This document shows, piece by piece, positions 8,204-15,791 of a stretch of DNA of 64,000 nucleotides. Position numbers and translations under genes: made by a program. Under the pieces are notes generated by a model, which was given only the letters and a program-made list of their open reading frames with translations, was not told where the DNA came from and did no database searches. Source of the stretch: Paenibacillus monticola (GTDB lineage Bacteria > Bacillota > Bacilli > Paenibacillales > Paenibacillaceae); assembly GCF_009664975.1 (NCBI RefSeq), contig NZ_WJXB01000004.1, positions 372,001 through 436,000 of the forward strand, in the 5' to 3' direction. How positions within the stretch are numbered: the first letter of the stretch is position 1; each line of letters opens with the position of its first letter.

Positions 8204-9127
8204 GTGGATATCCGACAATTACAATATTTCGTTCAAGTAGCAAGACTAAATAGTTTTTCCAATGCCGCCAAGTCGTTGTATATTTCTCAACCCACAATAA
8301 GCAAAATGATCCGCAACCTGGAGGTTGAACTGGGGGCAGATCTATTTTATCGTGAAGGTAAAAGTATCCGGCTGACGGATGCAGGCCAGATATTGCTAAC
8401 CAAGGCGCAGAATATTGTAGAATCTTTTGGCAGCTTGTCCTCCGAGCTTGATAGTTTACGTAACTTGAAGCAGGGTCATATCCGAATCGGATTGCCACCT
8501 ATGGTAGGTGCAAGCTTCTTTCCTGCAGTCATCGGCCAATTTCACAAGCGGTATCCTGAGGTCACCATTCGGCTGCATGAGGATGGGGCGAAGAAAGTGG
8601 AGAATGATGTAGAAACCGGTCTAATCGACATTGGTGTAGTTGTGCTGCCGGTGAATATGGCCAAGTTTCACTGCTTCACCTTTATTGAAGAGAAGCTGGA
8701 GCTTTTGGTACCAATAGGGCACCGTCTGGCGGGAGTGAGCAATGTTCGCTTGGGAGAATTGGCAGAAGAGGAGTTCGTGTTGTTTCGTGAGGACTTTGCG
8801 CTGCATGACCGGATCATTACGGCTTGCGTGAAGGCTGGATTTCAACCAAATGTTGTATATGAGAGCTCTCAGTGGGACTTGATCAGTCGGATGGTTGCTG
8901 CGGGCCTAGGAATTGCCTTGCTGCCAGAGACCATCTGCCGTGATATGGACCGTTCACGGATCGAGATCATTCCTTTGACGAAGCCCGCTATTCCTTGGCA
9001 GCTTGGGATGATCTGGCGCCGGGATCGCTATCTGTCTTTTGCGGCACGTGAATGGATTTCTTTTGCAAAGGGGCTGCTGGGTGAGCAGTTTCTCCCCTCG
9101 GATTATATTGATATTTCTGATACATAA
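8204..9127 (+). CDS. LysR family regulator, CidR-like
   Basis: A 307-residue LysR protein. The N-terminal winged HTH (residues 1-60) reads MDIRQLQYF then the recognition helix SLYISQPTISKMIRNLE. A periplasmic-binding-protein-like effector domain covers about 90-295. It starts with GTG at 8204, preceded by TGGAGG at 7 nt. Divergent transcription from lrgAB strongly suggests it activates that operon, as CidR does for cidAB in response to acetate or pyruvate metabolism. That role is inferred from position, and the effector cannot be read from sequence. Confidence 0.85.
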   Translation: MDIRQLQYFVQVARLNSFSNAAKSLYISQPTISKMIRNLEVELGADLFYREGKSIRLTDAGQILLTKAQNIVESFGSLSSELDSLRNLKQGHIRIGLPPMVGASFFPAVIGQFHKRYPEVTIRLHEDGAKKVENDVETGLIDIGVVVLPVNMAKFHCFTFIEEKLELLVPIGHRLAGVSNVRLGELAEEEFVLFREDFALHDRIITACVKAGFQPNVVYESSQWDLISRMVAAGLGIALLPETICRDMDRSRIEIIPLTKPAIPWQLGMIWRRDRYLSFAAREWISFAKGLLGEQFLPSDYIDISDT

Positions 9128-9239
9128 AGAACTGTATTTCTTACTCTAGGATCGACATATTTTTCTTTTTTTTCAAAATATGTTTTTTGGCATCATGAAT
9201 TATGATAGGGAAGAAGTGATAGAGAGAAGGTGAGTGGAA

Positions 9240-9515
9240 GTGATATTTTACCAAGCATATTCCCTGGATGATCATAGGAGCGAATATAGAGAAGATGAGT
9301 TATTTATGACTATTGAGAGTCTTAGATGTGAATTGCTTGAGGTAGCGCAACAACGCAGTCTCAGTGACCGCGCGGTATTAGAGCTGAGTGAACGGCTGGA
9401 CGGTTATATTCTATTGGCACAGAATAAGATGATGGAAAGCTTGCGCAACCGCAATAAAGAGGCTGACACTCGCGCGAAGTCTATGATAAGAAACAAAACA
9501 ACATTTCAGCAATAA
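9240..9515 (+). CDS. Spo0E-like aspartyl-phosphate phosphatase
   Basis: A 91-residue protein whose middle holds the Spo0E-family helical hairpin: IESLRCELLEVA (helix 1), then SLSDRAVLELSERLDGYI (helix 2) with the S-x-x-L-D signature. Spo0E proteins dephosphorylate Spo0A-P and delay sporulation. Three starts are possible: GTG at 9234, GTG at 9240 (9 nt after AGAAGG, preferred) and ATG at 9306, which would give a family-typical 69 residues but has no good ribosome binding site. The charged C-terminal tail is longer than in most members. It is monocistronic with its own terminator. Confidence 0.7.
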   Translation: MIFYQAYSLDDHRSEYREDELFMTIESLRCELLEVAQQRSLSDRAVLELSERLDGYILLAQNKMMESLRNRNKEADTRAKSMIRNKTTFQQ

Positions 9516-9546
9516 TAATCGGAACTAGATGATAAATAGAATATCC

Positions 9547-9573
9547 AAGAGGAGGGCGTAATCTCCTCTTTTT
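9547..9573 (+). terminator. Terminator of the Spo0E-like gene
   Basis: AAGAGGAG (9547-9554) pairs perfectly with CTCCTCTT (9563-9570) and is followed by TTTTTG. The T-run runs directly into the next promoter's -35 hexamer. Confidence 0.8.
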
Positions 9574-9574
9574 G

Positions 9575-9636
9575 TTGTGCTTTCTATAAGGTTCACCTAT
9601 AATGTCAATTAATAGAAGCTTATTAATAACAATTGA
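9575..9636 (+). promoter_or_regulatory. Promoter and palindromic operator of the HTH-TPR receptor gene
   Basis: TTGTGC (9575-9580), 17 nt, then TATAAT (9598-9603). Immediately downstream is a nested inverted repeat: ATTAATA (9608-9614) with TATTAAT (9621-9627), flanked by TCAATT (9605-9610) and AATTGA (9631-9636). A palindrome at the transcription start is the expected site for autoregulation by the HTH protein encoded next. Confidence 0.6.
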
Positions 9637-9647
9637 GGGGGTGCCGG

Positions 9648-11054
9648 GTGGAGGCGAAGCTGACAACATTACGATCAGAAATAGAGAAGAATCTGTCCCG
9701 CTCGGGCCATAATCTCGCCTCGTTTGCCAAAGTCTCTGGGTTAAACCGCGGTAGTCTTAGCGCAATACTCCATGGCAATCCGCATAAGCCCCTTTCCTTG
9801 GGACAATTAGATTCGATCACCAAGGCCTTTGCTTTTCCGGAGGGCTGGCTGTATCCCCTATATGTGGATGAATGCTTTAGCGAAGAACGGGTATCACGCC
9901 GTAGAGTAGAACCCTTTTTGATTCGTTGTGCCGAAATCGGCAAACAGCAATGCATAGATGAAATACTAAGCAGGACATTGGAATATTCCAAATCACTGGA
10001 TATTATTTTTTCGGTAGCTGAGAAGCTGTTCAGAAATGGAAAAGTTCAAGAGTCACTAATCTTTTACAAAATTATAGCCGCGAATGAGCCGGACAACTAT
10101 TCTGAACGACTAGCAATTAGCCAGTACCGCATTTTCAATTCGTTGCAAGCGGTTGTCGATGCTGAGGATAACTTGCGCGCAGTGATCACCTTTGAACCGT
10201 TTCGCGGCCGTCTCCCAGAAGCTATGCAGCTGGATGGCCTGTTGAAGCTGGGCAAGGTATGCTTTCTTCTGAATATGTGGAAGGACGTTGAGAAATATGC
10301 GGACGAGCTGAGAGCGCTCGCGAATGGCGTGTACCGCGAAGAACTGCAACTGCGCAAGAAGAATGGCAGACGCAGTGAGGAATTGCAGACGGAGCGTCCT
10401 TTGGTAGTTTATTATGGCCATGGCTACCTGCTCAAAGCCTCTGCTCTCACGAAGCTAGGACGATACGAGGAAGCCAAAAAGTATACTGCTGGGTACTCTG
10501 ATTTGAGCTGGTTTGAAATACTGGATGAGGTAGGCCGTCAAGCCGTAGAAACCTTCCGTCTGTACGCCATAGCGAATAGCTACACCCTAGAAATGCTAGT
10601 CGGCAATATTAAGGCTTTGCCTGCGTATATTTCTTTTTTGGCAGAGCATCCTGGAGAAATTCTGCCGGGCATGCTTATCATTATGGAATCAGCTAATCGG
10701 TATGGATTTTCTGCGGATGCTGCACTTACGCGATTTTCACGGGAAATGCTCCGATTTGGACAATTTCAGGACCCTATTAATGTAGATCGGTTATTCAGAT
10801 TGAACTATGAGGTAGCCATGTACCTAATAGATCGGCAGGAGTATGCAAAGGGAATCGAGCATACGATACAGAGTCTCCAACTTTCCATGAAATTGAATAC
10901 TGAAAGAGGTATTATTAAATGTGTAACTTTATTTGAGATTAATAGAGTTCACGCCAGCGACAAACAGCAGCAAATGTACACAGACCTTATGAAGGAGATG
11001 AGACAAAATGAAAAAAACGTTACTAATGATGACCGCAGTTTTGGCATTGTTTAG
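9648..11054 (+). CDS. HTH-TPR peptide receptor (AimR/AloR-like, RNPP-type regulator)
   Basis: A 468-residue protein with an N-terminal Xre-like HTH (about residues 8-60, containing LASFAKVSGLNRGSLSAIL) followed by a long all-helical array with TPR-like hairpins, for example GYLLKASALTKLGRYEEAKKY. The preferred start is GTG at 9648, which sits 6 nt after GAGGGGG; the upstream in-frame TTG at 9633 has no ribosome binding site. The architecture matches peptide-sensing RNPP regulators and the AimR-like AloR proteins reported in Paenibacillus polymyxa. A short secretion-signal-bearing peptide gene overlaps its 3' end, as in rap-phr and aimR-aimP pairs. In this model the receptor binds DNA and is switched by the re-imported peptide. 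Family assignment is by architecture and context, not by search. Confidence 0.8.
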   Translation: MEAKLTTLRSEIEKNLSRSGHNLASFAKVSGLNRGSLSAILHGNPHKPLSLGQLDSITKAFAFPEGWLYPLYVDECFSEERVSRRRVEPFLIRCAEIGKQQCIDEILSRTLEYSKSLDIIFSVAEKLFRNGKVQESLIFYKIIAANEPDNYSERLAISQYRIFNSLQAVVDAEDNLRAVITFEPFRGRLPEAMQLDGLLKLGKVCFLLNMWKDVEKYADELRALANGVYREELQLRKKNGRRSEELQTERPLVVYYGHGYLLKASALTKLGRYEEAKKYTAGYSDLSWFEILDEVGRQAVETFRLYAIANSYTLEMLVGNIKALPAYISFLAEHPGEILPGMLIIMESANRYGFSADAALTRFSREMLRFGQFQDPINVDRLFRLNYEVAMYLIDRQEYAKGIEHTIQSLQLSMKLNTERGIIKCVTLFEINRVHASDKQQQMYTDLMKEMRQNEKNVTNDDRSFGIV

Positions 11055-11136
11055 CTTCATCCTCATCGGAAACTCGGTAGATCGGGCTGGCACTGGTGGA
11101 GGAATGACAACTCAGGAGCACGGTGTTGAATTTTAG
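11008..11136 (+). CDS. Secreted signalling pro-peptide (Phr/AimP/AloP-like), partner of the HTH-TPR receptor
   Basis: A 42-residue reading frame overlapping the last 47 nt of the receptor gene in the +1 frame. The ATG at 11008 follows AAGGAG at 10 nt. The N-terminus is a clear signal: MKKTLLMM, then a hydrophobic core to about residue 21. A polar Gly-rich tail (SVDRAGTGGG, then MTTQEHGVEF) ends the protein and a terminator follows 50 nt later. Length, signal, C-terminal polar cargo and overlap with a TPR receptor are the hallmarks of pre-pro-peptides that are exported, trimmed and re-imported through Opp. The mature peptide is unknown; the extreme C-terminus is the natural first guess. Confidence 0.75.
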   Translation: MKKTLLMMTAVLALFSFILIGNSVDRAGTGGGMTTQEHGVEF

Positions 11137-11185
11137 GGAATCTGAGGTTGTCCTATAAGAAATCAATATTTATTTGTATATTAGA

Positions 11186-11217
11186 CTCCTTTGCCTGTAG
11201 GCAAGGGAGCTTTTTTT
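11186..11217 (+). terminator. Terminator of the receptor-peptide module
   Basis: CTCCTTTGCC (11186-11195) pairs with GGCAAGGGAG (11200-11209), with one G-U pair and a TGTA loop, followed by C and seven T. Confidence 0.9.
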
Positions 11218-11262
11218 ATTAGTTGTTCTTTATTTCGTAATAATTGATAACGTATTCATTAT

Positions 11263-11340
11263 TTGACAAAGTCATGTACGAAAAATATAATTAGGTTACC
11301 TAATTAATATACTATTTAATTATTAGTAAACCTAACTAAT
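11263..11340 (+). promoter_or_regulatory. Consensus promoter and MarR operators of the ABC exporter operon
   Basis: A fully consensus promoter: TTGACA (11263-11268), 17 nt, TATAAT (11286-11291). The palindrome AATTAGGT-T-ACCTAATT (11289-11305) overlaps the end of the -10. A second, imperfect one, ATTAGT with ACTAAT (11322-11340), lies just before the ribosome binding site and repeats the TTAG..ACCTAA theme. These are probable sites for the MarR protein encoded first in the operon, which would hold a very strong promoter silent. Confidence 0.75.
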
Positions 11341-11362
11341 CTTGGAGGTGAACAAAATTGAG

Positions 11363-11902
11363 ATGAATCCAAAAAAACCAGAAAATCCAGAAAATCCAGA
11401 AACCTCAGAAAATTTCGAAGCCACAGAAAATCCAGTCGCCCATCAGCTTTTTGCAGCACTGAGACAGCTGCGCAAATCTCATTGGCAGCATTCGGTGGAA
11501 GGACACAAGCCAAGTGAGATGACTTTATTGATAACTATCGCAAGGCGAGGCCATTCTACAAAGGAGGGACTTAAAGTATCTGAAATCAGCCGGTTTCTAG
11601 GGTTGACTCCTCCCACAGTTACACAGTTGATTAACAGTCTTGAGGCTAAGAATATGGTGGCAAGACAAGCAGATCCAAAAGACCGTAGGGTAGTGCGCAT
11701 TACGCTTACCGAGCAAGGGAAAGCCGTTACACGCAAAGCGAAAGGCTATATGGATGTTATGCTGAACAAGCTGGTGGAATATTTGGGCGAAGATGAGAGC
11801 ATCCTGCTTGCAGAACTGCTGCTGAAGATGCATGCGTTCATAGAGGACAATCCGCCGCCTAATTTGGACCGGTTACAAATGAACGGAGATGAGAAACTTT
11901 GA
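11363..11902 (+). CDS. MarR family repressor of the heterodimeric ABC exporter
   Basis: A 179-residue MarR protein. An unusual Pro/Asn/Glu-rich N-terminal extension (PENPENPETSENFEATENP) precedes the winged helix region (about residues 60-125: SEISRFLGLTPPTVTQLINSLE, then DPKDRRVVRITLTEQG). It is the first gene of a three-gene operon, and its stop overlaps the TTG start of the first ABC subunit. The ATG at 11363 is 14 nt from GGAGG; an in-frame TTG at 11342 overlaps that ribosome binding site and is unlikely. By arrangement it represses the operon and would be released by an exporter substrate, which is not identifiable here. Confidence 0.85.
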   Translation: MNPKKPENPENPETSENFEATENPVAHQLFAALRQLRKSHWQHSVEGHKPSEMTLLITIARRGHSTKEGLKVSEISRFLGLTPPTVTQLINSLEAKNMVARQADPKDRRVVRITLTEQGKAVTRKAKGYMDVMLNKLVEYLGEDESILLAELLLKMHAFIEDNPPPNLDRLQMNGDEKL

Positions 11903-13659
11903 TTAAATTAATGAAACAATTGCAGCCCTTTAAGCTAGCTGTTGCGGCAGTATTGATACTTGTGTTCCTCCAGTCAATGGGCGACTTATATCTGCCAACC
12001 TTAATGTCCGACATTGTGGATAAAGGGATTGTGCAGGGAGACCGCAGCTATATTTGGAAAATCGGTGGATTCATGCTGCTTGTAGCGGGCGGGGGTGCAT
12101 TATGCTCCGTGATTGCCAGTTATCTGTCTTCGAAGGTCGCTGCAGGCTTTGGTAAAAATACCCGTTCGCGTGTATTCAATCATGTAGAGAATTTTACACT
12201 ACATGAGTTCGATAAGCTAGGTACAGCTTCTCTAATTACACGGACAACAAATGATATTACACAGGTCCAGACTGTACTAACCATGATGCTGCGCATGATG
12301 ATTGGCGCTCCGATGATGATGATCGGTGGGATCATCATGGCAGTATCAGAGGATGCTAAGCTTTCCCTGATCTTTGTAGTTGTTATTCCATTGCTAGTTG
12401 GTGCGATATTCTTCATCGGTATGAAAGGTTTGCCGTTGTTCAAGGCGATCCAAATTAAGCTGGATAAATTGAATCTTGTACTGCGTGAGCATTTAACCGG
12501 TATTCGGGTTATCCGTTCATTCAACCGGATTGGTCATGAGAATAAACGCTTTAGTGAAGCGAATCATGATTTGACAGAGACGGCCATTAAAGTTAACAAA
12601 GTTATGGCTGGCTTGATGCCTTTAATGATGATTGTGATGAACTTTTCAATGATCGCCATTCTTTACTTCGGTGGCATACGAATCAATGAAGGTAACATGC
12701 AGGTTGGTTCTTTGATGGCGTTCATTCAATATGCTATGCAAATCATGTTCTCCCTGATTATGGTATCCATGATGTTCGTACTTATTCCTCGCGCTTCGGC
12801 TTCGGCTCTGCGTATTAATGAAGTGTTGGATATGCAGCCAGAATTCTCAGACCCAACGCAAGGTGAACTTCAAACAACCGCTACAGCTACCCATAAAGAT
12901 GGACGGGATACGATGCGCGGTTTTGTCGAGTTCGATAACGTATCCTTCTCCTATCCTGGTGCGGAACAACCTGCTCTGTCTAGAATCAGCTTCAGTGCAC
13001 GTCCAGGTGAGGTAACGGCTATTATCGGCGGTACCGGCTCGGGTAAATCTACGCTGCTTAGCTTGATTCCAAGATTCTATGATGTGAATGAAGGTGCAGT
13101 GCGTGTAGACGGAGTCGATGTGCGTGAGATGACACAGGAAGAGCTGCGGAGCAAGATTGGATATATTCCGCAAAAAGCAGTGTTATTCACCGGAACGATC
13201 AATGAGAATATCCGCTACGGCAAAGAAGATGCAACCGATGAAGAGATTCTTCATGCAGCCAGAGTTTCTCAATCCTTCGACTTCGTGTCTGAAATGAAGG
13301 AAGGTTTTAACTCGGAGATCGCTCAGGGCGGAAATAATGTCTCCGGTGGTCAGAAGCAGCGTCTATCTATTGCCCGTGCACTTATTAAGAAGCCTGAAGT
13401 ATATTTGTTCGATGATAGCTTCTCTGCACTTGACTTCAAGACAGATGCCAAACTCCGCGCTGCACTTAAGGGTGAAACGATAGAATCTACCGTTCTGATC
13501 GTAGCCCAACGAGTTAGTACGGTTATGGATGCAGACCGGATTATCGTTATAGATGATGGTGAGATCGTCGGAATGGGAACTCACCGCGAGCTGCTGGATA
13601 ACAATGAAGTCTATCGCGAGATCGTATCCTCGCAGCTGTCAGAGGAGGAAATAGCATGA
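11899..13659 (+). CDS. ABC exporter subunit 1 (degenerate ATP-site half), heterodimer
   Basis: A 586-residue half-transporter with six N-terminal membrane helices (about residues 15-300) and a nucleotide-binding domain (about 340-580). Walker A is GGTGSGKS and the signature is canonical VSGGQ. The residue after Walker B is Asp (FDDSFSALD) instead of catalytic Glu, and the switch histidine is Gln (VAQRVST). These are the marks of the degenerate-site subunit of heterodimeric multidrug exporters such as TM287/288 and BmrCD. The TTG start overlaps the marR stop (TTGA) with GGAGATGAG upstream; the next ATG is 12 nt further. Its stop overlaps the second subunit's start by ATGA, so strict co-translation is likely. 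Confidence 0.9.
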   Translation: MIKLMKQLQPFKLAVAAVLILVFLQSMGDLYLPTLMSDIVDKGIVQGDRSYIWKIGGFMLLVAGGGALCSVIASYLSSKVAAGFGKNTRSRVFNHVENFTLHEFDKLGTASLITRTTNDITQVQTVLTMMLRMMIGAPMMMIGGIIMAVSEDAKLSLIFVVVIPLLVGAIFFIGMKGLPLFKAIQIKLDKLNLVLREHLTGIRVIRSFNRIGHENKRFSEANHDLTETAIKVNKVMAGLMPLMMIVMNFSMIAILYFGGIRINEGNMQVGSLMAFIQYAMQIMFSLIMVSMMFVLIPRASASALRINEVLDMQPEFSDPTQGELQTTATATHKDGRDTMRGFVEFDNVSFSYPGAEQPALSRISFSARPGEVTAIIGGTGSGKSTLLSLIPRFYDVNEGAVRVDGVDVREMTQEELRSKIGYIPQKAVLFTGTINENIRYGKEDATDEEILHAARVSQSFDFVSEMKEGFNSEIAQGGNNVSGGQKQRLSIARALIKKPEVYLFDDSFSALDFKTDAKLRAALKGETIESTVLIVAQRVSTVMDADRIIVIDDGEIVGMGTHRELLDNNEVYREIVSSQLSEEEIA

Positions 13660-15563
13660 GTGAAGAAAAAGAGTACAAACGCCCTGATCCTGCTCCGCGT
13701 CGTAGAGGACCCGGGGGTCCTGGAGGTCCTGGGGGCCCTGGAATGATGATGCCTGCGGAGAAAGCTAAGGATTTCAAAGGCACACTTCGCCGCTTGATCC
13801 GTTACTTACGTCCGCGTCAAGTTCAATTGTTCTTTGTATTTATTTTGGCGATTGCTAGTACTGTTTTCAGTATTTTCAGCCCTAAGGTTATGGGTAAAGC
13901 TACTACCGAGCTCTTTAAGGGTGCATACGCTAAAATGACTGGCGTAGAAGGTGCAGCCATTGACTTCGGATATATTAATGAAATTCTGATTATTCTCGCT
14001 GGGTTGTATCTATTTAGTGCTCTATTCAGCTACATTCAGCAGTATGTGATGGCTGGCGTAGCCCAGAAGGTTGTTTATGATATGCGTGAGCAGATCAACA
14101 GCAAGCTGGAGCGACTGCCTCTCAAATATTTTGACTCTCGGACCCATGGTGAAATTCTTAGCCGTGCGACCAATGACGTGGATAACATCAGCACCACGTT
14201 GCAGCAGAGCTTAACGCAACTGATTACGGCTATTATTACGATTATTGGGGTCATTGTTATGATGTTGACCATCAGTCCGTGGCTGACCCTGATTACTGTG
14301 ATTACCTTACCGCTGAGCTTTTTGGTGATCATGGCCATTTCGAAGCGTTCACAGACCTACTTTATTAATCAGCAGAGATCGCTAGGACAGCTGAACGGAC
14401 ATGTAGAGGAAATGTATACCGGACACCGGATCATCAAGGCGTTTGGGCGTGAACGGCAGTCGCTTAAGGATTTCAACGATATTAACGACAAGCTTTATGA
14501 TTCCGGCTGGCGGGCTCAATTTATGTCCGGGATGATTATGCCGCTGATGATGTTTATTGGTAACATAGGGTATGTACTTGTCTGTGTAGTTGGAGGTATC
14601 TTTGTAACTAAAAAAGCGATCGAGGTTGGTGATATCCAGGCATTTATTCAGTATTCACGCCAGTTCACCATGCCGATTACGCAAACGGCTAACATCGCCA
14701 ATATTATTCAATCCACGATTGCTTCCGCAGAACGCGTGTTTGAGCTCCTCGATGAAGAGGAAGAAGTTCCGGAAATCAGTACTTCATTGATCAAGCAGGG
14801 AGCAGTTACTGACGAAGGATCGGTTGAGTTCCGTCATGTGAAGTTTGGATACAAAGAGGATGCTATTCTGATCGAAGATATGAATATTGAGGTCAGCCCA
14901 GGGCAGACCATTGCCATTGTAGGGCCGACCGGTGCCGGCAAAACAACGCTGATCAATCTATTGATGCGCTTCTATGAGCTGAACAGCGGTGAAATCATCA
15001 TTGATGGTGTGAATATTACCGATATGAAACGCAGCGAGCTGCGCAGTAAGTTTGGTATGGTGCTGCAGGATACCTGGCTCTTTAACGGTACGATTCGTGA
15101 CAATATTGCTTATGGTCGCGAAGGAGCAACCGAAGCAGATGTAGTGCGGGCTGCCAAGGCTGCGCATGCAGATCATTTTATTCGCACACTTCCACTGGGT
15201 TATAACACCGTGTTGAATGAAGAAGCTTCCAATATCTCGCAAGGCCAGAAGCAGTTGCTTACGATCGCGCGGGCGATTCTGGCTGATCCGGCCATCCTGA
15301 TACTGGATGAAGCAACGAGCAGCGTCGATACGCGGACGGAAGTGCTGATCCAGAAGGCGATGAATACGCTGATGAGCAATAGAACCAGCTTTGTTATCGC
15401 TCATCGCCTATCCACCATTCGTGATGCGGATCTCATACTTGTAATGAATCATGGTAGTGTAATCGAGAAAGGCAACCATGAAGAGTTACTGGAAAAAGAC
15501 GGATTCTATGCGGATCTATATAACAGCCAATTCTCCGATGAAGGATTGCCGGGTGTAGGCTAA
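13656..15563 (+). CDS. ABC exporter subunit 2 (catalytic half), heterodimer
   Basis: A 635-residue half-transporter. It opens with a cytoplasmic tail holding a Gly/Pro repeat (RRGPGGPGGPGGPGMMMP, residues 16-33), then six membrane helices (about 55-350) and a nucleotide-binding domain (about 390-625). Walker A is GPTGAGKT, Walker B keeps the catalytic Glu (LILDEATSSVD) and the switch His is present (IAHRLST), while the signature is altered to ISQGQ. That is the exact complement of the degenerate subunit 1: one active and one inactive ATP site. The closest familiar pair is Bacillus YfiB/YfiC. The substrate is unknown, probably lipophilic drugs or peptides. Confidence 0.9.
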   Translation: MSEEKEYKRPDPAPRRRGPGGPGGPGGPGMMMPAEKAKDFKGTLRRLIRYLRPRQVQLFFVFILAIASTVFSIFSPKVMGKATTELFKGAYAKMTGVEGAAIDFGYINEILIILAGLYLFSALFSYIQQYVMAGVAQKVVYDMREQINSKLERLPLKYFDSRTHGEILSRATNDVDNISTTLQQSLTQLITAIITIIGVIVMMLTISPWLTLITVITLPLSFLVIMAISKRSQTYFINQQRSLGQLNGHVEEMYTGHRIIKAFGRERQSLKDFNDINDKLYDSGWRAQFMSGMIMPLMMFIGNIGYVLVCVVGGIFVTKKAIEVGDIQAFIQYSRQFTMPITQTANIANIIQSTIASAERVFELLDEEEEVPEISTSLIKQGAVTDEGSVEFRHVKFGYKEDAILIEDMNIEVSPGQTIAIVGPTGAGKTTLINLLMRFYELNSGEIIIDGVNITDMKRSELRSKFGMVLQDTWLFNGTIRDNIAYGREGATEADVVRAAKAAHADHFIRTLPLGYNTVLNEEASNISQGQKQLLTIARAILADPAILILDEATSSVDTRTEVLIQKAMNTLMSNRTSFVIAHRLSTIRDADLILVMNHGSVIEKGNHEELLEKDGFYADLYNSQFSDEGLPGVG

Positions 15564-15601
15564 AGTACGACAGCATAGCACAATTGAATATGCTTTGGGC
15601 C

Positions 15602-15666
15602 AACGCCCCTTTGTTCACAGCTTGCTTAGGCATGTTTGTGAACAGAGGGGCGTTTGGTATGTTTTT
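15602..15666 (+). terminator. Long hairpin terminator of the marR-ABC-ABC operon
   Basis: An 18-bp stem, AACGCCCCTTTGTTCACA with TGTGAACAGAGGGGCGTT (one G-U pair), spans 15602-15654 and is followed by a T-run at 15662-15666. Confidence 0.75.
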
Positions 15667-15791
15667 AAGTGATATGTTGCGGGAAGAATAAAAAAGATTT
15701 GATAAAAATAAAAAGGAAATATATGATAGGAATATGAAATGACCCACGGCTCATTTTTGGGGCAATGAGTACAAAAGAGAGGGTGAAGGGG

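Noticed and set aside
13547..13783. Minus-strand frame with a Pro-Gly-Pro repeat, collagen-like
   Set aside because: It is the complement of the Gly/Pro repeat in ABC subunit 2 and of the subunit 1 end, with no start signal.
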